A stretch of 64,000 nucleotides of DNA from Ferruginibacter sp. Its GTDB lineage: Bacteria > Bacteroidota > Bacteroidia > Chitinophagales > Chitinophagaceae. The notes beneath the pieces are model-generated. The model had not been told where the DNA came from and did not search any database. It worked only from the letters and a program-made list of their open reading frames with translations. Positions 33,070 to 42,086 of the stretch are shown here, piece by piece. The DNA lies in NCBI GenBank assembly GCA_019638485.1, contig JAHBTP010000001.1:372001-436000 (forward strand). Direction: 5' to 3'. The translations under genes and the position numbers were made by a program. The number at the start of each line of letters is the position of its first letter. The first letter of the stretch is position 1.

Positions 33070-35187
33070 ATGCAACCGGATAAGTTTTATTATGATAACA
33101 GGATTGTAAAGAATTTTGCTTTTGCCACAATCTTTTGGGGAGTTATTGGCATGTTGGTTGGATTATGGGCATCCTTACAATTGATATTTCCCACTTTAAA
33201 TATCCAGCAGTTTGGATCGTTTGGAAGAATCAGGCCATTGCATACCAACGCAGTTATTTTTGCATTTGTAGGTAATGGAATTTTTATGGGCGTGTATTAT
33301 TCTTTGCAGCGCCTATGTAAAGCGCGAATGTATAGTGATGCATTGAGTAAAATTCATTTTTGGGGATGGCAATTAATTATTGTGGCAGCAGTGGTTACCT
33401 TACCGTTAGGCATTACCGCATCAAAAGAATATGCAGAATTAGAGTGGCCAATTGATGTGGCGATTACCTTTATATGGGTTGTTTTTGGTTGGAATATGTT
33501 TGCTACAATTATTAAGCGACGTGAGCGTCATCTGTATGTAGCCATTTGGTTTTATATCGGCACTTTTGTTACTGTTGCTGTTTTACATATTGTAAATTCT
33601 TTTGCCATTCCTGTCAATTTTTTAAAGAGCTATTCATGGTATGCGGGGGTGCAGGATGCATTAGTTCAGTGGTGGTATGGACATAATGCTGTGGCATTCT
33701 TCTTAACTACTCCCTATCTCGGTCTTATGTATTATTTTCTTCCTAAGGCAGCAAACAGGCCTGTTTATTCATATCGGTTAAGTATCATCCATTTCTGGTC
33801 ACTCATCTTTTTATATATCTGGGCAGGCCCTCATCATCTGTTATATACTGCATTGCCTAACTGGGCGCAATCATTGGGAGTTGTTTTTTCCATCATGTTA
33901 TTGTTTCCAAGTTGGGGTGGTATGATAAATGGATTACTTACTCTTCGTGGTGCGTGGGATCGTGTACGCGATGACGTTATATTAAAATTTATGGTGGTGG
34001 CTGTTACAGCCTATGGTATGGCTACCTTCGAAGGACCAATGCTTTCATTGAAATCAGTTAGTGCCATTGCACACTATACTGATTGGATTGTTGCGCACGT
34101 GCATGTAGGCGGATTGGGCTGGAATGGAATGTTAACATTTGGTATCCTGTACTGGTTAATCCCTCGGTTATTTAATACAACACTGTATTCTAAAAAAATG
34201 GCGGCTTCTCACTTTTGGATGGCAACCCTGGGTATTGTGTTTTATGCCGTTCCGTTGTATTGGGCGGGATTTACACAGAGTAGTATGTGGAAACAGTTTA
34301 CTGCAGGCGGGCAACTTAAATATAGTTTTCTTGAAACGGTTACTTATCTCAAACCGTTTTATATTATGCGTTCTTTAGGCGGAACATTATATTTAATTGG
34401 AGCTATCTTAATGATGTATAACCTGTATAAAACTGTCCGTGCAGGTAAATTGGTGGCTAATGAAGCGGCTGAAGGGATGCCTCTGCAATCCTTAACTGAA
34501 GCTAATTTCCGGGAGACATGGCATCGTAAGATTGAACGCAAACCGGTAAAGCTGCTAATTTTCAGCCTTATTGTAATCTTAATAGGAGGAATCGTAGAAT
34601 TTGTTCCTACATTTTTAGTAAAATCAAATGTGCCTACCATAAGTAGCGTAAAGCCTTATACACCCCTTGAATTACAGGGTAGAGATTTGTATGTGCGTGA
34701 AGGTTGCTACACCTGCCACTCACAAATGATCAGACCTTTTAGGAGTGAAACAGAGCGATATGGTGAATATTCAAAAGCAGGTGAATTTGTGTATGATCAT
34801 CCGTTTCAATGGGGCAGTAAACGTACCGGCCCCGATCTGGCACGGGAAGGCGCGGGTAACCTTAAAAAGTCTAACGGTTGGCATTTCCGCCACTTCCGAG
34901 ATCCGGGTTCAATGAGTGAAGGATCTATCATGCCTTCTTATGATTTTATGCTGCATAAGGACTTGGATACAAATACAACAGCATCTAAAATTAAAGCAAT
35001 GCAAAAATTAGGTGTGCCTTATCCGGATGGATTTGAAAGGGAAGCGAACAAATTATTAATGGAGCAAGCTACACATATTGCAGGCAATTTGCAGGGCGAC
35101 AGTATCAGAGTGTCTCCACGAAAGGAAGTTATTGCCTTGATTGCCTATATGCAACGCTTGGGAACTGATATTCAAAAAAATGATTAA
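33070..35187 (+). CDS. ccoN: CcoNO, fused catalytic and cytochrome c subunits of cbb3 oxidase
   Basis: High-affinity terminal oxidase subunits I and II in one chain (705 aa), common in Bacteroidota. The CcoN part (1-480) keeps the heme b ligand in RPLHTNAV, the CuB His residues in YGHNAVAFF and GPHHLLYT, and the HVH pair in IVAHVHVGGLGWNG. The CcoO part (about 505-705) has one membrane anchor and a monoheme c domain with CYTCH, SQMIRPF and GPDLAREG. The fusion point lies near residue 470-500. It is followed by ccoQ after 11 bases. Confidence 0.97.
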   Translation: MQPDKFYYDNRIVKNFAFATIFWGVIGMLVGLWASLQLIFPTLNIQQFGSFGRIRPLHTNAVIFAFVGNGIFMGVYYSLQRLCKARMYSDALSKIHFWGWQLIIVAAVVTLPLGITASKEYAELEWPIDVAITFIWVVFGWNMFATIIKRRERHLYVAIWFYIGTFVTVAVLHIVNSFAIPVNFLKSYSWYAGVQDALVQWWYGHNAVAFFLTTPYLGLMYYFLPKAANRPVYSYRLSIIHFWSLIFLYIWAGPHHLLYTALPNWAQSLGVVFSIMLLFPSWGGMINGLLTLRGAWDRVRDDVILKFMVVAVTAYGMATFEGPMLSLKSVSAIAHYTDWIVAHVHVGGLGWNGMLTFGILYWLIPRLFNTTLYSKKMAASHFWMATLGIVFYAVPLYWAGFTQSSMWKQFTAGGQLKYSFLETVTYLKPFYIMRSLGGTLYLIGAILMMYNLYKTVRAGKLVANEAAEGMPLQSLTEANFRETWHRKIERKPVKLLIFSLIVILIGGIVEFVPTFLVKSNVPTISSVKPYTPLELQGRDLYVREGCYTCHSQMIRPFRSETERYGEYSKAGEFVYDHPFQWGSKRTGPDLAREGAGNLKKSNGWHFRHFRDPGSMSEGSIMPSYDFMLHKDLDTNTTASKIKAMQKLGVPYPDGFEREANKLLMEQATHIAGNLQGDSIRVSPRKEVIALIAYMQRLGTDIQKND

Positions 35188-35198
35188 TAGAAATTAGT

Positions 35199-35399
35199 AT
35201 GTTCAAGTTTATTAAACAATATACAGAAACCCTTACAGGCGCTGAGTTTTATCCGGTCTTTTCACTGCTTGTATTCTTCTTGTTTTTTGTGGCATTATTG
35301 ATTTATGTCTTTTCTATGCGTAAACAAGATATAAACACCATGGCCAACATTCCATTAAATGATGAAACTGAAAATCTGAATCTTCCAAATAAAGTATAA
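35199..35399 (+). CDS. ccoQ: CcoQ-like small subunit
   Basis: 66-aa single-helix protein (about 20-40) with a charged C-terminal tail. CcoQ stabilises the cbb3 complex. Sequence similarity is low, as usual for this subunit, so the assignment rests on size, topology and its place between ccoNO and ccoP. Its TAA is directly followed by the ATG of ccoP. Confidence 0.8.
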   Translation: MFKFIKQYTETLTGAEFYPVFSLLVFFLFFVALLIYVFSMRKQDINTMANIPLNDETENLNLPNKV

Positions 35400-36542
35400 A
35401 TGAAACAGGTGAATAAAATTAAAAAGAGCTTTTTATTGGGATGTTCTATCCTTTCTCCAATTTTACTTGCTGCACAAACAGAAACGCAACCCGCTACTGA
35501 AAGCGAACCAATCAATTTGGCAGTGTTTATTTTAATCACTATTGCTGTATTGCTTGCCTTTGTCATCTGGGGATTGGGATATGTGTTGGATGAATTAGGT
35601 AGTCAAGTATTGAAGAAATCAAAACACTTAAAAACAGTATTGTTAATTGTATTGGTAAGTATAGGCTCTATGACCTATGCTCAGGAAGATTCCCGAAATA
35701 TAATAGCAACTCCATCATCCATTGCAGGTATTTCTCCTTTTGCATTTTGGATGATTATAATAGTTATCGGTATTGAAATAGTAGCTATTTTATTTCTACT
35801 ATATATGATTAATCAGTTTCGTAAAGAGTTGATTCCCGGTGAAGAGGATAGTGGTTGGTCTATGTATTGGAAGAAGCTGGATAAGAAACTTTTTACTAAA
35901 GCTGTGCCGGTAGAGCGGGAAGCAGATGTTTTGATGGAGCATGAGTATGATGGTATCAGAGAGTTAGATAATTCATTACCACCCTGGTGGAAGTATGGGT
36001 TTTATATAACCATTGGCGCTTCTGTTGTTTACCTGCTCTATTTTCATGTACTGGGAATTGGAAAAGATCCTATTCAAGAATATCAGTATGAGATGGATAA
36101 AGCCGCTGCACAATTACTAAAATTTCAAGAAAATGATCCGGGAAAGATTGATGAAAAGAATTTGAGTATGGTAGATGGTGCAGGAATTACAAATGGTGCT
36201 AAAATATATAATACGGCATGCTGGCCTTGTCATGGAAAAGAATTAGAGGGTGGAGCAGGGCCTAATTTAACCGATGATTATTGGCTACATAAAGGAGGGT
36301 TAACAGATATCTATTTGTCAATTAAACATGGTTATCCTGATAAAGGTATGCAGGCATGGGAGAAGAATTATTCACCTAAAGAAATCTTGCAGATGGCAAG
36401 TTATATTAAATCGAAGCAAGGAACTAACCCTCCGGGAGCCAAGGACCCGCAGGGCGATTTGTATGTAGAAGATACAGGAACAAATGAATTGAATCCACCT
36501 GAGGCCGTGAATGATTCTATAGCTGAGATTAAAAATAAGTAG
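35400..36542 (+). CDS. ccoP: CcoP, cytochrome c subunit of cbb3 oxidase
   Basis: Membrane-bound cytochrome c that brings electrons to CcoO. A signal-like N-terminal segment and further hydrophobic helices (about 40-60, 75-90, 110-130) precede the WWKYGFY helix that marks CcoP. The heme domain (about 255-350) shows CWPCHGKELEGGAGPNLTDDYW. Only one CxxCH is visible, whereas the proteobacterial CcoP has two. The extra N-terminal helices are usual in this phylum. ccoG follows after 5 bases. Confidence 0.92.
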   Translation: MKQVNKIKKSFLLGCSILSPILLAAQTETQPATESEPINLAVFILITIAVLLAFVIWGLGYVLDELGSQVLKKSKHLKTVLLIVLVSIGSMTYAQEDSRNIIATPSSIAGISPFAFWMIIIVIGIEIVAILFLLYMINQFRKELIPGEEDSGWSMYWKKLDKKLFTKAVPVEREADVLMEHEYDGIRELDNSLPPWWKYGFYITIGASVVYLLYFHVLGIGKDPIQEYQYEMDKAAAQLLKFQENDPGKIDEKNLSMVDGAGITNGAKIYNTACWPCHGKELEGGAGPNLTDDYWLHKGGLTDIYLSIKHGYPDKGMQAWEKNYSPKEILQMASYIKSKQGTNPPGAKDPQGDLYVEDTGTNELNPPEAVNDSIAEIKNK

Positions 36543-36547
36543 GGTAA

Positions 36548-37393
36548 ATGACAGAAGTGAATAAACATATTGACCAAGATAGTTTTCGTGATTCTGTAGC
36601 TACTATTACCAAGGAGGGAAATAGAAAATTTATCTATCCCAAAAAACCAAAGGGCAAGTATTACAATCTGCGTACATGGTTTAGTATTGGCTATTTGATT
36701 GTCTTCTTTGTTTTACCATTTATTAAAATGGATGGTGAGCCTTTGTTTTTATTTAATGTAATAGAAAGAAAATTTATTCTATTTGGTATGATATTTTGGC
36801 CACAGGACTTTTTCATTTTTGGCCTGGGTATGGTTACGTTTATTGTTTTTATTGTACTGTTTACTGCTGTATTTGGCAGGGTGTTTTGTGGATGGGCTTG
36901 TCCTCAAACTATTTTCCTTGAAATGATTTTTAGGAAAATTGAATATTGGATAGATGGGGATCAAACCAAACAAATGATTTTAGCCAAAATGCGGTGGAAT
37001 GCAGAGAAAATTAGAAAACGATTGATTAAGTTTATTGTGTTTTATACCATCTCATTTATTATAGCCAATTTTTTTCTTTCCTATATAGTAGGTATAGATA
37101 CCCTGTTGGATTATGTAGTACATCCGGCTAATAATATAGGCACATTAGCAGCTTTGTTACTCTTTACTACCATTTTCTTCTTTGTGTATTGGTGGTTTAG
37201 AGAACAAGTGTGTATTGTGGTCTGTCCTTATGGACGACTACAAGGTGTTTTGCTAGATAAGAATTCAATTGTTGTGGCTTATGATTACAAGCGTGGAGAA
37301 CCTAGAGGAAAGCCCGGTAAAAAGAGAGGAGCTGAAACAATTGGGGATGGTTGTTCCACATGTATAAAGAAATATGATGGCACAGGAAAATGA
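36548..37393 (+). CDS. ccoG: CcoG, N-terminal part of a split gene
   Basis: Membrane part of the cbb3 oxidase copper-handling protein CcoG (RdxA/FixG). It has four to five helices and the Cys motifs CGWACPQTIFLEM (about 115) and CIVVCPYGRLQG (about 223). It ends in a strange linker, GAETIGDGCSTCIKKYDGTGK, and a stop, just where normal CcoG continues into its ferredoxin domain. The next frame carries that domain. Read together the two would give a typical CcoG, so this is a frameshifted or split gene. The overlap is 20 bases. Confidence 0.85.
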   Translation: MTEVNKHIDQDSFRDSVATITKEGNRKFIYPKKPKGKYYNLRTWFSIGYLIVFFVLPFIKMDGEPLFLFNVIERKFILFGMIFWPQDFFIFGLGMVTFIVFIVLFTAVFGRVFCGWACPQTIFLEMIFRKIEYWIDGDQTKQMILAKMRWNAEKIRKRLIKFIVFYTISFIIANFFLSYIVGIDTLLDYVVHPANNIGTLAALLLFTTIFFFVYWWFREQVCIVVCPYGRLQGVLLDKNSIVVAYDYKRGEPRGKPGKKRGAETIGDGCSTCIKKYDGTGK

Positions 37394-38030
37394 ACAAATA
37401 GCAGTTGTTGATTTGGGTGATTGCATTGATTGCTTTGCTTGTGTACGCGTGTGTCCTACCGGTATTGATATTCGCAATGGTACTCAATTGGAATGTGTGA
37501 ATTGCACGGCTTGTATGGATGCTTGTGATGCCATAATGGATAGTATTGGTAAGCCCAGAGGATTAATCAGATTGGCATCTGAAAACTCAATTAGAGATGG
37601 AAAGAAACTTGTGATGACTAGACGGATAAAGGTCTATACATTGTTGCTACTATTGTTGATTGGTTTTTTAGGCTTCTTATTAGCCTCTAGAAGCGATGTA
37701 GATGCAAGACTAATGCGTACTGCCGGTATGACCTATAATTCATTACCGGATGGGCGAATTAGTAATTTGTATAATTTAAAACTGATAAATAAATCACGCA
37801 AGGATATTCCGGTGGATGTTAGGGTTGAAGAATCAAATGCAGAGTTACAAATGATTAGCCTGAATAAGACGATAAAGAAGGAAGATCATACTACACTTCA
37901 ATTTTTTATTATTCTAAACCGTAATCAAGTTAAGAGTTGGAAAACAGAGATTGAATTGGGATTGTATCAAAACGGAGAAAAATTTAAAACACTAACGGCA
38001 AAATTTATTGGCCCTGAAGTGTATGAATAA
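37374..38030 (+). CDS. ccoG: CcoG, C-terminal part (ferredoxin and Ig-like domain)
   Basis: Starts ATGATG at 37374 inside the end of the N-terminal part. The ferredoxin clusters are CIDCFACVRVCPTGIDI and CVNCTACMDACDAI. A membrane helix (about 85-105) and a periplasmic Ig-like domain follow up to residue 218, as in full-length CcoG. If the N-terminal part were made separately the domains would still have to join in the membrane. Frame 3 is closed upstream by TAA at 37365-37367, so the shift or restart must occur between 37368 and 37393. Confidence 0.85.
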   Translation: MMAQENEQIAVVDLGDCIDCFACVRVCPTGIDIRNGTQLECVNCTACMDACDAIMDSIGKPRGLIRLASENSIRDGKKLVMTRRIKVYTLLLLLLIGFLGFLLASRSDVDARLMRTAGMTYNSLPDGRISNLYNLKLINKSRKDIPVDVRVEESNAELQMISLNKTIKKEDHTTLQFFIILNRNQVKSWKTEIELGLYQNGEKFKTLTAKFIGPEVYE

Positions 38031-38475
38031 AAATCTTTTTATGAATTGGGGATATAAATTAATGACAGTTTTTGTTTTATTCGTTTTAGGTATCCTAGTG
38101 ATGGTTTATAAGGCATCACAATTTAGCAGTGAATTGGTTACAACAGGATATTATGAGAAGGAACTGGTGTATCAAAATCAAATTGATGCCATGAATCGCT
38201 CGGCTGCATTAAATGAGGCAGTAACGGTATCTTATAATGGCAAGTATTTGATAGTGAAGTTTCCGGATATGTTTAGAGGAGTAGAGATAGTGGCAGACGT
38301 AGAATTGTATTGTCCTTCAGATAAAAGACAAGATCGTCATTTTAGTCAAAAAACCCAGTTTGCCGGGCTTGAATTGGTTGTCACTGACCTACAACCTGCA
38401 AAATATTACGTAAACGTAAATTGGTATCAGAATGATGATCACTACTTTGATAAAATTGAATTAATATGGCCTTGA
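38023..38475 (+). CDS. ccoH: CcoH/FixH, cbb3 assembly protein
   Basis: Single-pass membrane protein that stabilises the assembling cbb3 complex. A helix (about 13-30, LMTVFVLFVLGILVMVY) is followed by GYYEKELVYQNQIDAMNR, the family hallmark, and then a beta-rich periplasmic domain. ATG 38023 overlaps the ccoG stop region by eight bases (ATGAATAA). The TTG at 38008 is less likely. Confidence 0.9.
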   Translation: MNKNLFMNWGYKLMTVFVLFVLGILVMVYKASQFSSELVTTGYYEKELVYQNQIDAMNRSAALNEAVTVSYNGKYLIVKFPDMFRGVEIVADVELYCPSDKRQDRHFSQKTQFAGLELVVTDLQPAKYYVNVNWYQNDDHYFDKIELIWP

Positions 38476-39185
38476 TGGCATGGTTAATAAGCGGGTTTAT
38501 GTTGGGGCTCATGGGTAGCCTGCATTGTGTGGGCATGTGCGGCCCACTGGCCTTGTCATTGCCGCTTTCTGCAAAATCGAAGACTTCGCGGCTTTGGGGT
38601 AGCTTTTTATATAATGGAGGAAGAGTAATTACGTATATGCTGCTGGGAACTGTGTTAGGTGTTATTGGGTATTCATTTGTATTGATTGGTTATCAAAAAT
38701 GGTTGTCTATAGGATTAGGGTTTTTATTGCTGGCTTCATTTGCTGCTATGAAATTCTTGTCGGGCAAATTTCGTTTAGGCATAACCGATAGTTTCTTTAA
38801 ATGGGTAAGACAAAGGATTGGGTCTCTTTTTAGTCATCAACAATGGTGGGCCCTGTTTGCTATTGGATTGTTAAATGGATTATTACCCTGTGGCTTGGTC
38901 TATTTGGCTATTGCGCTGTCCCTTGCCGGTAGTACGCCATTACATAGTGCCTTATTAATGGGGGCTTTTGGATTGGGTACCTTACCGTTAATGTGGATGG
39001 TGTCTTTTTTCGGAAGCTTTATCCTAGTAAAACAACGGTTGATGTTAAAGAAGGTACTTCCGGTATTAACCTTATTGATGGGGTGTCTTTTGATTTTGCG
39101 TGGGCTTGAACTGGGAATTCCATATATCAGCCCAAGTTTCACTGGACAATCACATCATGGACATAATATTATTTGTCATGAATAA
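38466..39185 (+). CDS. SafE/UreH-like membrane protein of the cbb3 locus
   Basis: Six-helix protein of the sulfite exporter TauE/SafE or UreH-like family (239 aa). The start MLGLMGSLHCVGMCGPLALS carries HCVGMCG, a putative metal-binding motif. GLLPCGLVYLAIALSLAG is the matching second half. It closes the cco operon with a ten-base overlap with ccoH. In many bacteria this gene sits beside ccoGHIS. A role in copper import for the oxidase is therefore plausible; the substrate is not proven. Confidence 0.82.
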   Translation: MALMAWLISGFMLGLMGSLHCVGMCGPLALSLPLSAKSKTSRLWGSFLYNGGRVITYMLLGTVLGVIGYSFVLIGYQKWLSIGLGFLLLASFAAMKFLSGKFRLGITDSFFKWVRQRIGSLFSHQQWWALFAIGLLNGLLPCGLVYLAIALSLAGSTPLHSALLMGAFGLGTLPLMWMVSFFGSFILVKQRLMLKKVLPVLTLLMGCLLILRGLELGIPYISPSFTGQSHHGHNIICHE

Positions 39186-39225
39186 TGGGTCATTAAAAAA
39201 TTAATGGAAAAATATTTCTAAATTC

Positions 39226-39645
39226 ATGAGACAACTATCAAATGATAAAAAAAGAGAGCAGACATTCTGGGATCACTTTGCCTTAGAATGTATGTCATGG
39301 TTGCGTGAATTAGATTTCTTTTTAATGGAGGTTTCATTAATGAAAACCAGGCTATCTCATTTGGTAGATGCGGCTACCGAGCGTTCCATGATAAATAAGG
39401 CAGAAGAATTTGTTATAAGATTAATGGATTATGAAGAGCGTATCCGACAAATTTATAATGAAATAAAATCGCACGAGTCTAAGGGTGGGAATGGACCGGT
39501 GATAAAGCAATCAGATGCCAATAAGTACAAAATAATGGAAGATCATGCCCATTTACGTACGGCAATGGCTGATATGTCATCTATCTTCCTTGAGTTGAGA
39601 ATTCGATTTAACCAGTGGATGGAAGATGAAATGCGTGAAATTTAA
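39226..39645 (+). CDS. Hypothetical helical protein
   Basis: Unrecognised 139-aa protein, almost all alpha-helical and highly charged, with two long amphipathic stretches (FALECMSWLRELDFFLMEVSL, about 18-37, and the closing HAHLRTAMADMSSIFLELR). It has no signal peptide or membrane helix. It may be a coiled-coil adaptor. It is plus-strand, follows the cco operon by 40 bases, and its last four bases overlap the stop region of the convergent response-regulator gene. Confidence 0.6.
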   Translation: MRQLSNDKKREQTFWDHFALECMSWLRELDFFLMEVSLMKTRLSHLVDAATERSMINKAEEFVIRLMDYEERIRQIYNEIKSHESKGGNGPVIKQSDANKYKIMEDHAHLRTAMADMSSIFLELRIRFNQWMEDEMREI

Positions 39646-40706
39646 TTCAACATATTTTTTAATTTCTGTTCATTCAGTAGGGTGATTTTGCTACCTTCTA
39701 CTTTAATCAGGTTTTCACTTTTAAAATCACTTAGGGTTCTAATAAGAGACTCAGTTGCTGTGCCGGCTATATTAGCTAAATCCTCTCTTGATAAATGAAT
39801 GGAGAAAGGTGGCTTTTCTTCGGCTTTCGTATATTTGTCACGTAAAATAATTAGTGCATTAGCTACTCGTTTACGAAGAGAATTATAAGCTACATTAAGC
39901 AACTGAGTTTCTTTTTCTGCAATATTTTTTGTCATCAATTTAATAAAATGATGAGTTGCTTCTGTATTGGAGTTGATTAAATCTCTAAAATCATCTACAG
40001 GAATTTCTACAATCACTGAGTCGTCAAGAGTTTCGGCTGTTTCCCGATAGGTACTGTTTTCCAAAAGAGCAGTATAGCCGAAAAAATCACCACTTGTAAA
40101 CAATCCGATAGTTAATCCTTTGCCATCATCACTGGTGATAAAAGTTTTTACTTTCCCCTCTTTTACAAAGAATAGTTTTTGAGGATGGTTGCCGGTATGA
40201 TAAATATTTTGTTTTTTCTTGTACAAATTTTCTACCCGGTTGGCTAAGAAATTTTGTAGAGCATGCTCCCCTTTAAAATCTCTCAAAAAATGTTTAATAC
40301 CATTTTCATCAGAGGTGTATGCATTGCGTAATGATGCAACTTTCTTTAATCTACTTTCAATGGCACTTAGTAGTTCAATGTCTGTAAAAGGCTTGGTGAT
40401 ATAATCATCTGCACCCATCTCCATCCCCTTGCGTAAATCAGCACGTTCACTCTTTGCAGTAAGAAATATGAACGGGATACCTGCTAATTCATGATTTTTA
40501 TTAACAAGATGAAGCACACCATATCCATCCAATACCGGCATCATAACATCGCAAATAATTAAATCAGGCCTGTTTGCCAGTGCAGCTTCAACACCCAGCT
40601 TTCCATTTGCAGCAGTTGTTACTTTATAATCGGCCAAAATAAGAATCTCTGCCGTGTTTTCCCTGATTTCATCGTTGTCTTCAATAAGTAAAATATGTTG
40701 CTTCAT
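39642..40706 (-). CDS. Response regulator fused to a Crp/Fnr-type DNA-binding protein
   Basis: Three parts in one chain. A receiver domain (about 1-120) has the acidic pair ED at the start of the fold, the phosphoacceptor Asp in IICDVMMPVLDG and Lys in ITKPF. A cyclic-nucleotide-binding-like domain (about 150-260) comes next. The C-terminal Crp-type HTH has SREDLANIAGTATESLIRTL. The recognition helix keeps the Glu and Arg (ESLIR) of TGA-reading Fnr/FixK proteins. It behaves as FixJ and FixK merged. The ATG at 40706 lies two bases after the kinase stop, so the kinase and regulator are one operon. Likely targets are the palindromes before ccoI and ccoS. Confidence 0.9.
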   Translation of the reverse strand: MKQHILLIEDNDEIRENTAEILILADYKVTTAANGKLGVEAALANRPDLIICDVMMPVLDGYGVLHLVNKNHELAGIPFIFLTAKSERADLRKGMEMGADDYITKPFTDIELLSAIESRLKKVASLRNAYTSDENGIKHFLRDFKGEHALQNFLANRVENLYKKKQNIYHTGNHPQKLFFVKEGKVKTFITSDDGKGLTIGLFTSGDFFGYTALLENSTYRETAETLDDSVIVEIPVDDFRDLINSNTEATHHFIKLMTKNIAEKETQLLNVAYNSLRKRVANALIILRDKYTKAEEKPPFSIHLSREDLANIAGTATESLIRTLSDFKSENLIKVEGSKITLLNEQKLKNMLN

Positions 40707-40708
40707 AC

Positions 40709-41950
40709 TCAAATATAATTAACCGGAATTACAATGTTAAATATAGTGCCTTCGCCAAGATTACTGTTGAATGTGATTTTTCCATTCATTAATTCAAGGT
40801 ACTTTCCAACAATATGTAATCCTAAACCCGTACCTTGGATGTTTACTGCATTTCTTGCCCTGAAAAACCGTTTGAAAAGACGCTTTTGATCCTGGGCAGC
40901 GATTCCAATCCCATAGTCGCGAATAACCACGCTTAATTCTCTTTCTTGTACGGTTGTATTAAGTTCAATTTTTCCTCCCGGATGAGAAAACTTAATTGCG
41001 TTGGATAAGAGGTTAATAATAATGTTGCGGAATAAATTTGGGTCTAAATAAACCATTGTTTGCCCTAAATGTTTATATGTGATTTGCTGATTTTGAGTAC
41101 TCAGCATTTGCATTTCGGTGCATATACCCGAAACCATTTCCTGTACATCAAATGTTGTAGCCTGAGGTTCAATCCTGCCATCGTCAATACGCCCAATAGA
41201 TAAGAATTCGTTTAAAATACTGGTAAGGTTGTTTACCGAAGATTTAATTCGGGCAATATGTTTATCTCTTTGTGGTTGCTCACCTTCAGTAGTGTATTTT
41301 GCTAAAAGGGATGCAGATGATAATATAGTGCTGAGTGGTGTTCTGAACTCATGTGAAGCCATTGAAACAAATCGCGTTTTTAAGTCACTCAATTCCTTTT
41401 CTTTATCCAACTCACTGGATAACTCATCGCGTGACGTTTTTAATTGCTGCATTATTTCTTTTAATTGTTCAGTTCGCAACTCTACCTTCTTCTCTAGTTC
41501 CTCATTAAGCTCTTCCATCTTTTTGTTTATCCTTGCAAGTTGCTCCTTTTGTTGCAGCGCATTATTTTCTATTTCCTTTCTTTGGGTAATATCAATTACG
41601 TAAGCAATAATAAATTTTTCACCTTCAAATGTGTAATGACTTAAGCTTACTTCAACAGGAATTTCAGTTTTGTCCTTTTTTAATCCATGAAGCTCACGTC
41701 CCATTCCCATAGCTCTTGGCGACAATTCATTATTATATTTTTCTCTATACGAATCATGGTGTTTAGAAAACCGGTGAGGTATGAGCACTTCAACTTTCTT
41801 TCCTATGAGTTCTGAAGGGTTGGTGTATCCGAATTCTTTTATTAAGAATCTGTTAACCATCGTTATTATACCCTCTTTGTTGGCTACTAATATACCCATG
41901 GATGCATATTGAAAAAGAGCTTCAAATTTTTGGTCATTGGGCTGTGGCAT
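40709..41950 (-). CDS. PAS histidine kinase, FixL-like
   Basis: Soluble sensor kinase: an N-terminal PAS domain (about 8-125), a coiled coil (about 125-195), HisKA with the phospho-His in SHEFRTPLST (about 205), and an HATPase domain with NLLSNAIKFS, DYGIGI and GTGLGLHI. In the PAS domain SKHHDSYREKY is followed after the FixL spacing by MGMGR. In FixL the corresponding His binds heme and the Arg contacts the gas ligand. Many non-heme PAS domains share parts of this pattern, so heme binding is a prediction. It has no membrane segment. It is upstream of, and co-transcribed with, the receiver-Crp gene. Confidence 0.9.
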   Translation of the reverse strand: MPQPNDQKFEALFQYASMGILVANKEGIITMVNRFLIKEFGYTNPSELIGKKVEVLIPHRFSKHHDSYREKYNNELSPRAMGMGRELHGLKKDKTEIPVEVSLSHYTFEGEKFIIAYVIDITQRKEIENNALQQKEQLARINKKMEELNEELEKKVELRTEQLKEIMQQLKTSRDELSSELDKEKELSDLKTRFVSMASHEFRTPLSTILSSASLLAKYTTEGEQPQRDKHIARIKSSVNNLTSILNEFLSIGRIDDGRIEPQATTFDVQEMVSGICTEMQMLSTQNQQITYKHLGQTMVYLDPNLFRNIIINLLSNAIKFSHPGGKIELNTTVQERELSVVIRDYGIGIAAQDQKRLFKRFFRARNAVNIQGTGLGLHIVGKYLELMNGKITFNSNLGEGTIFNIVIPVNYI

Positions 41951-42086
41951 AACCAACAAAGTTAAGGAGATAGATTAATAGATGGATTTAGCATGGAGGC
42001 TTCAAAAAGCTTAAATAAATTAAGATGAAGGTATAATTCATAGGAATTTTAATAATGACTTGGGGAAAATATGATATTAGAGCCAA

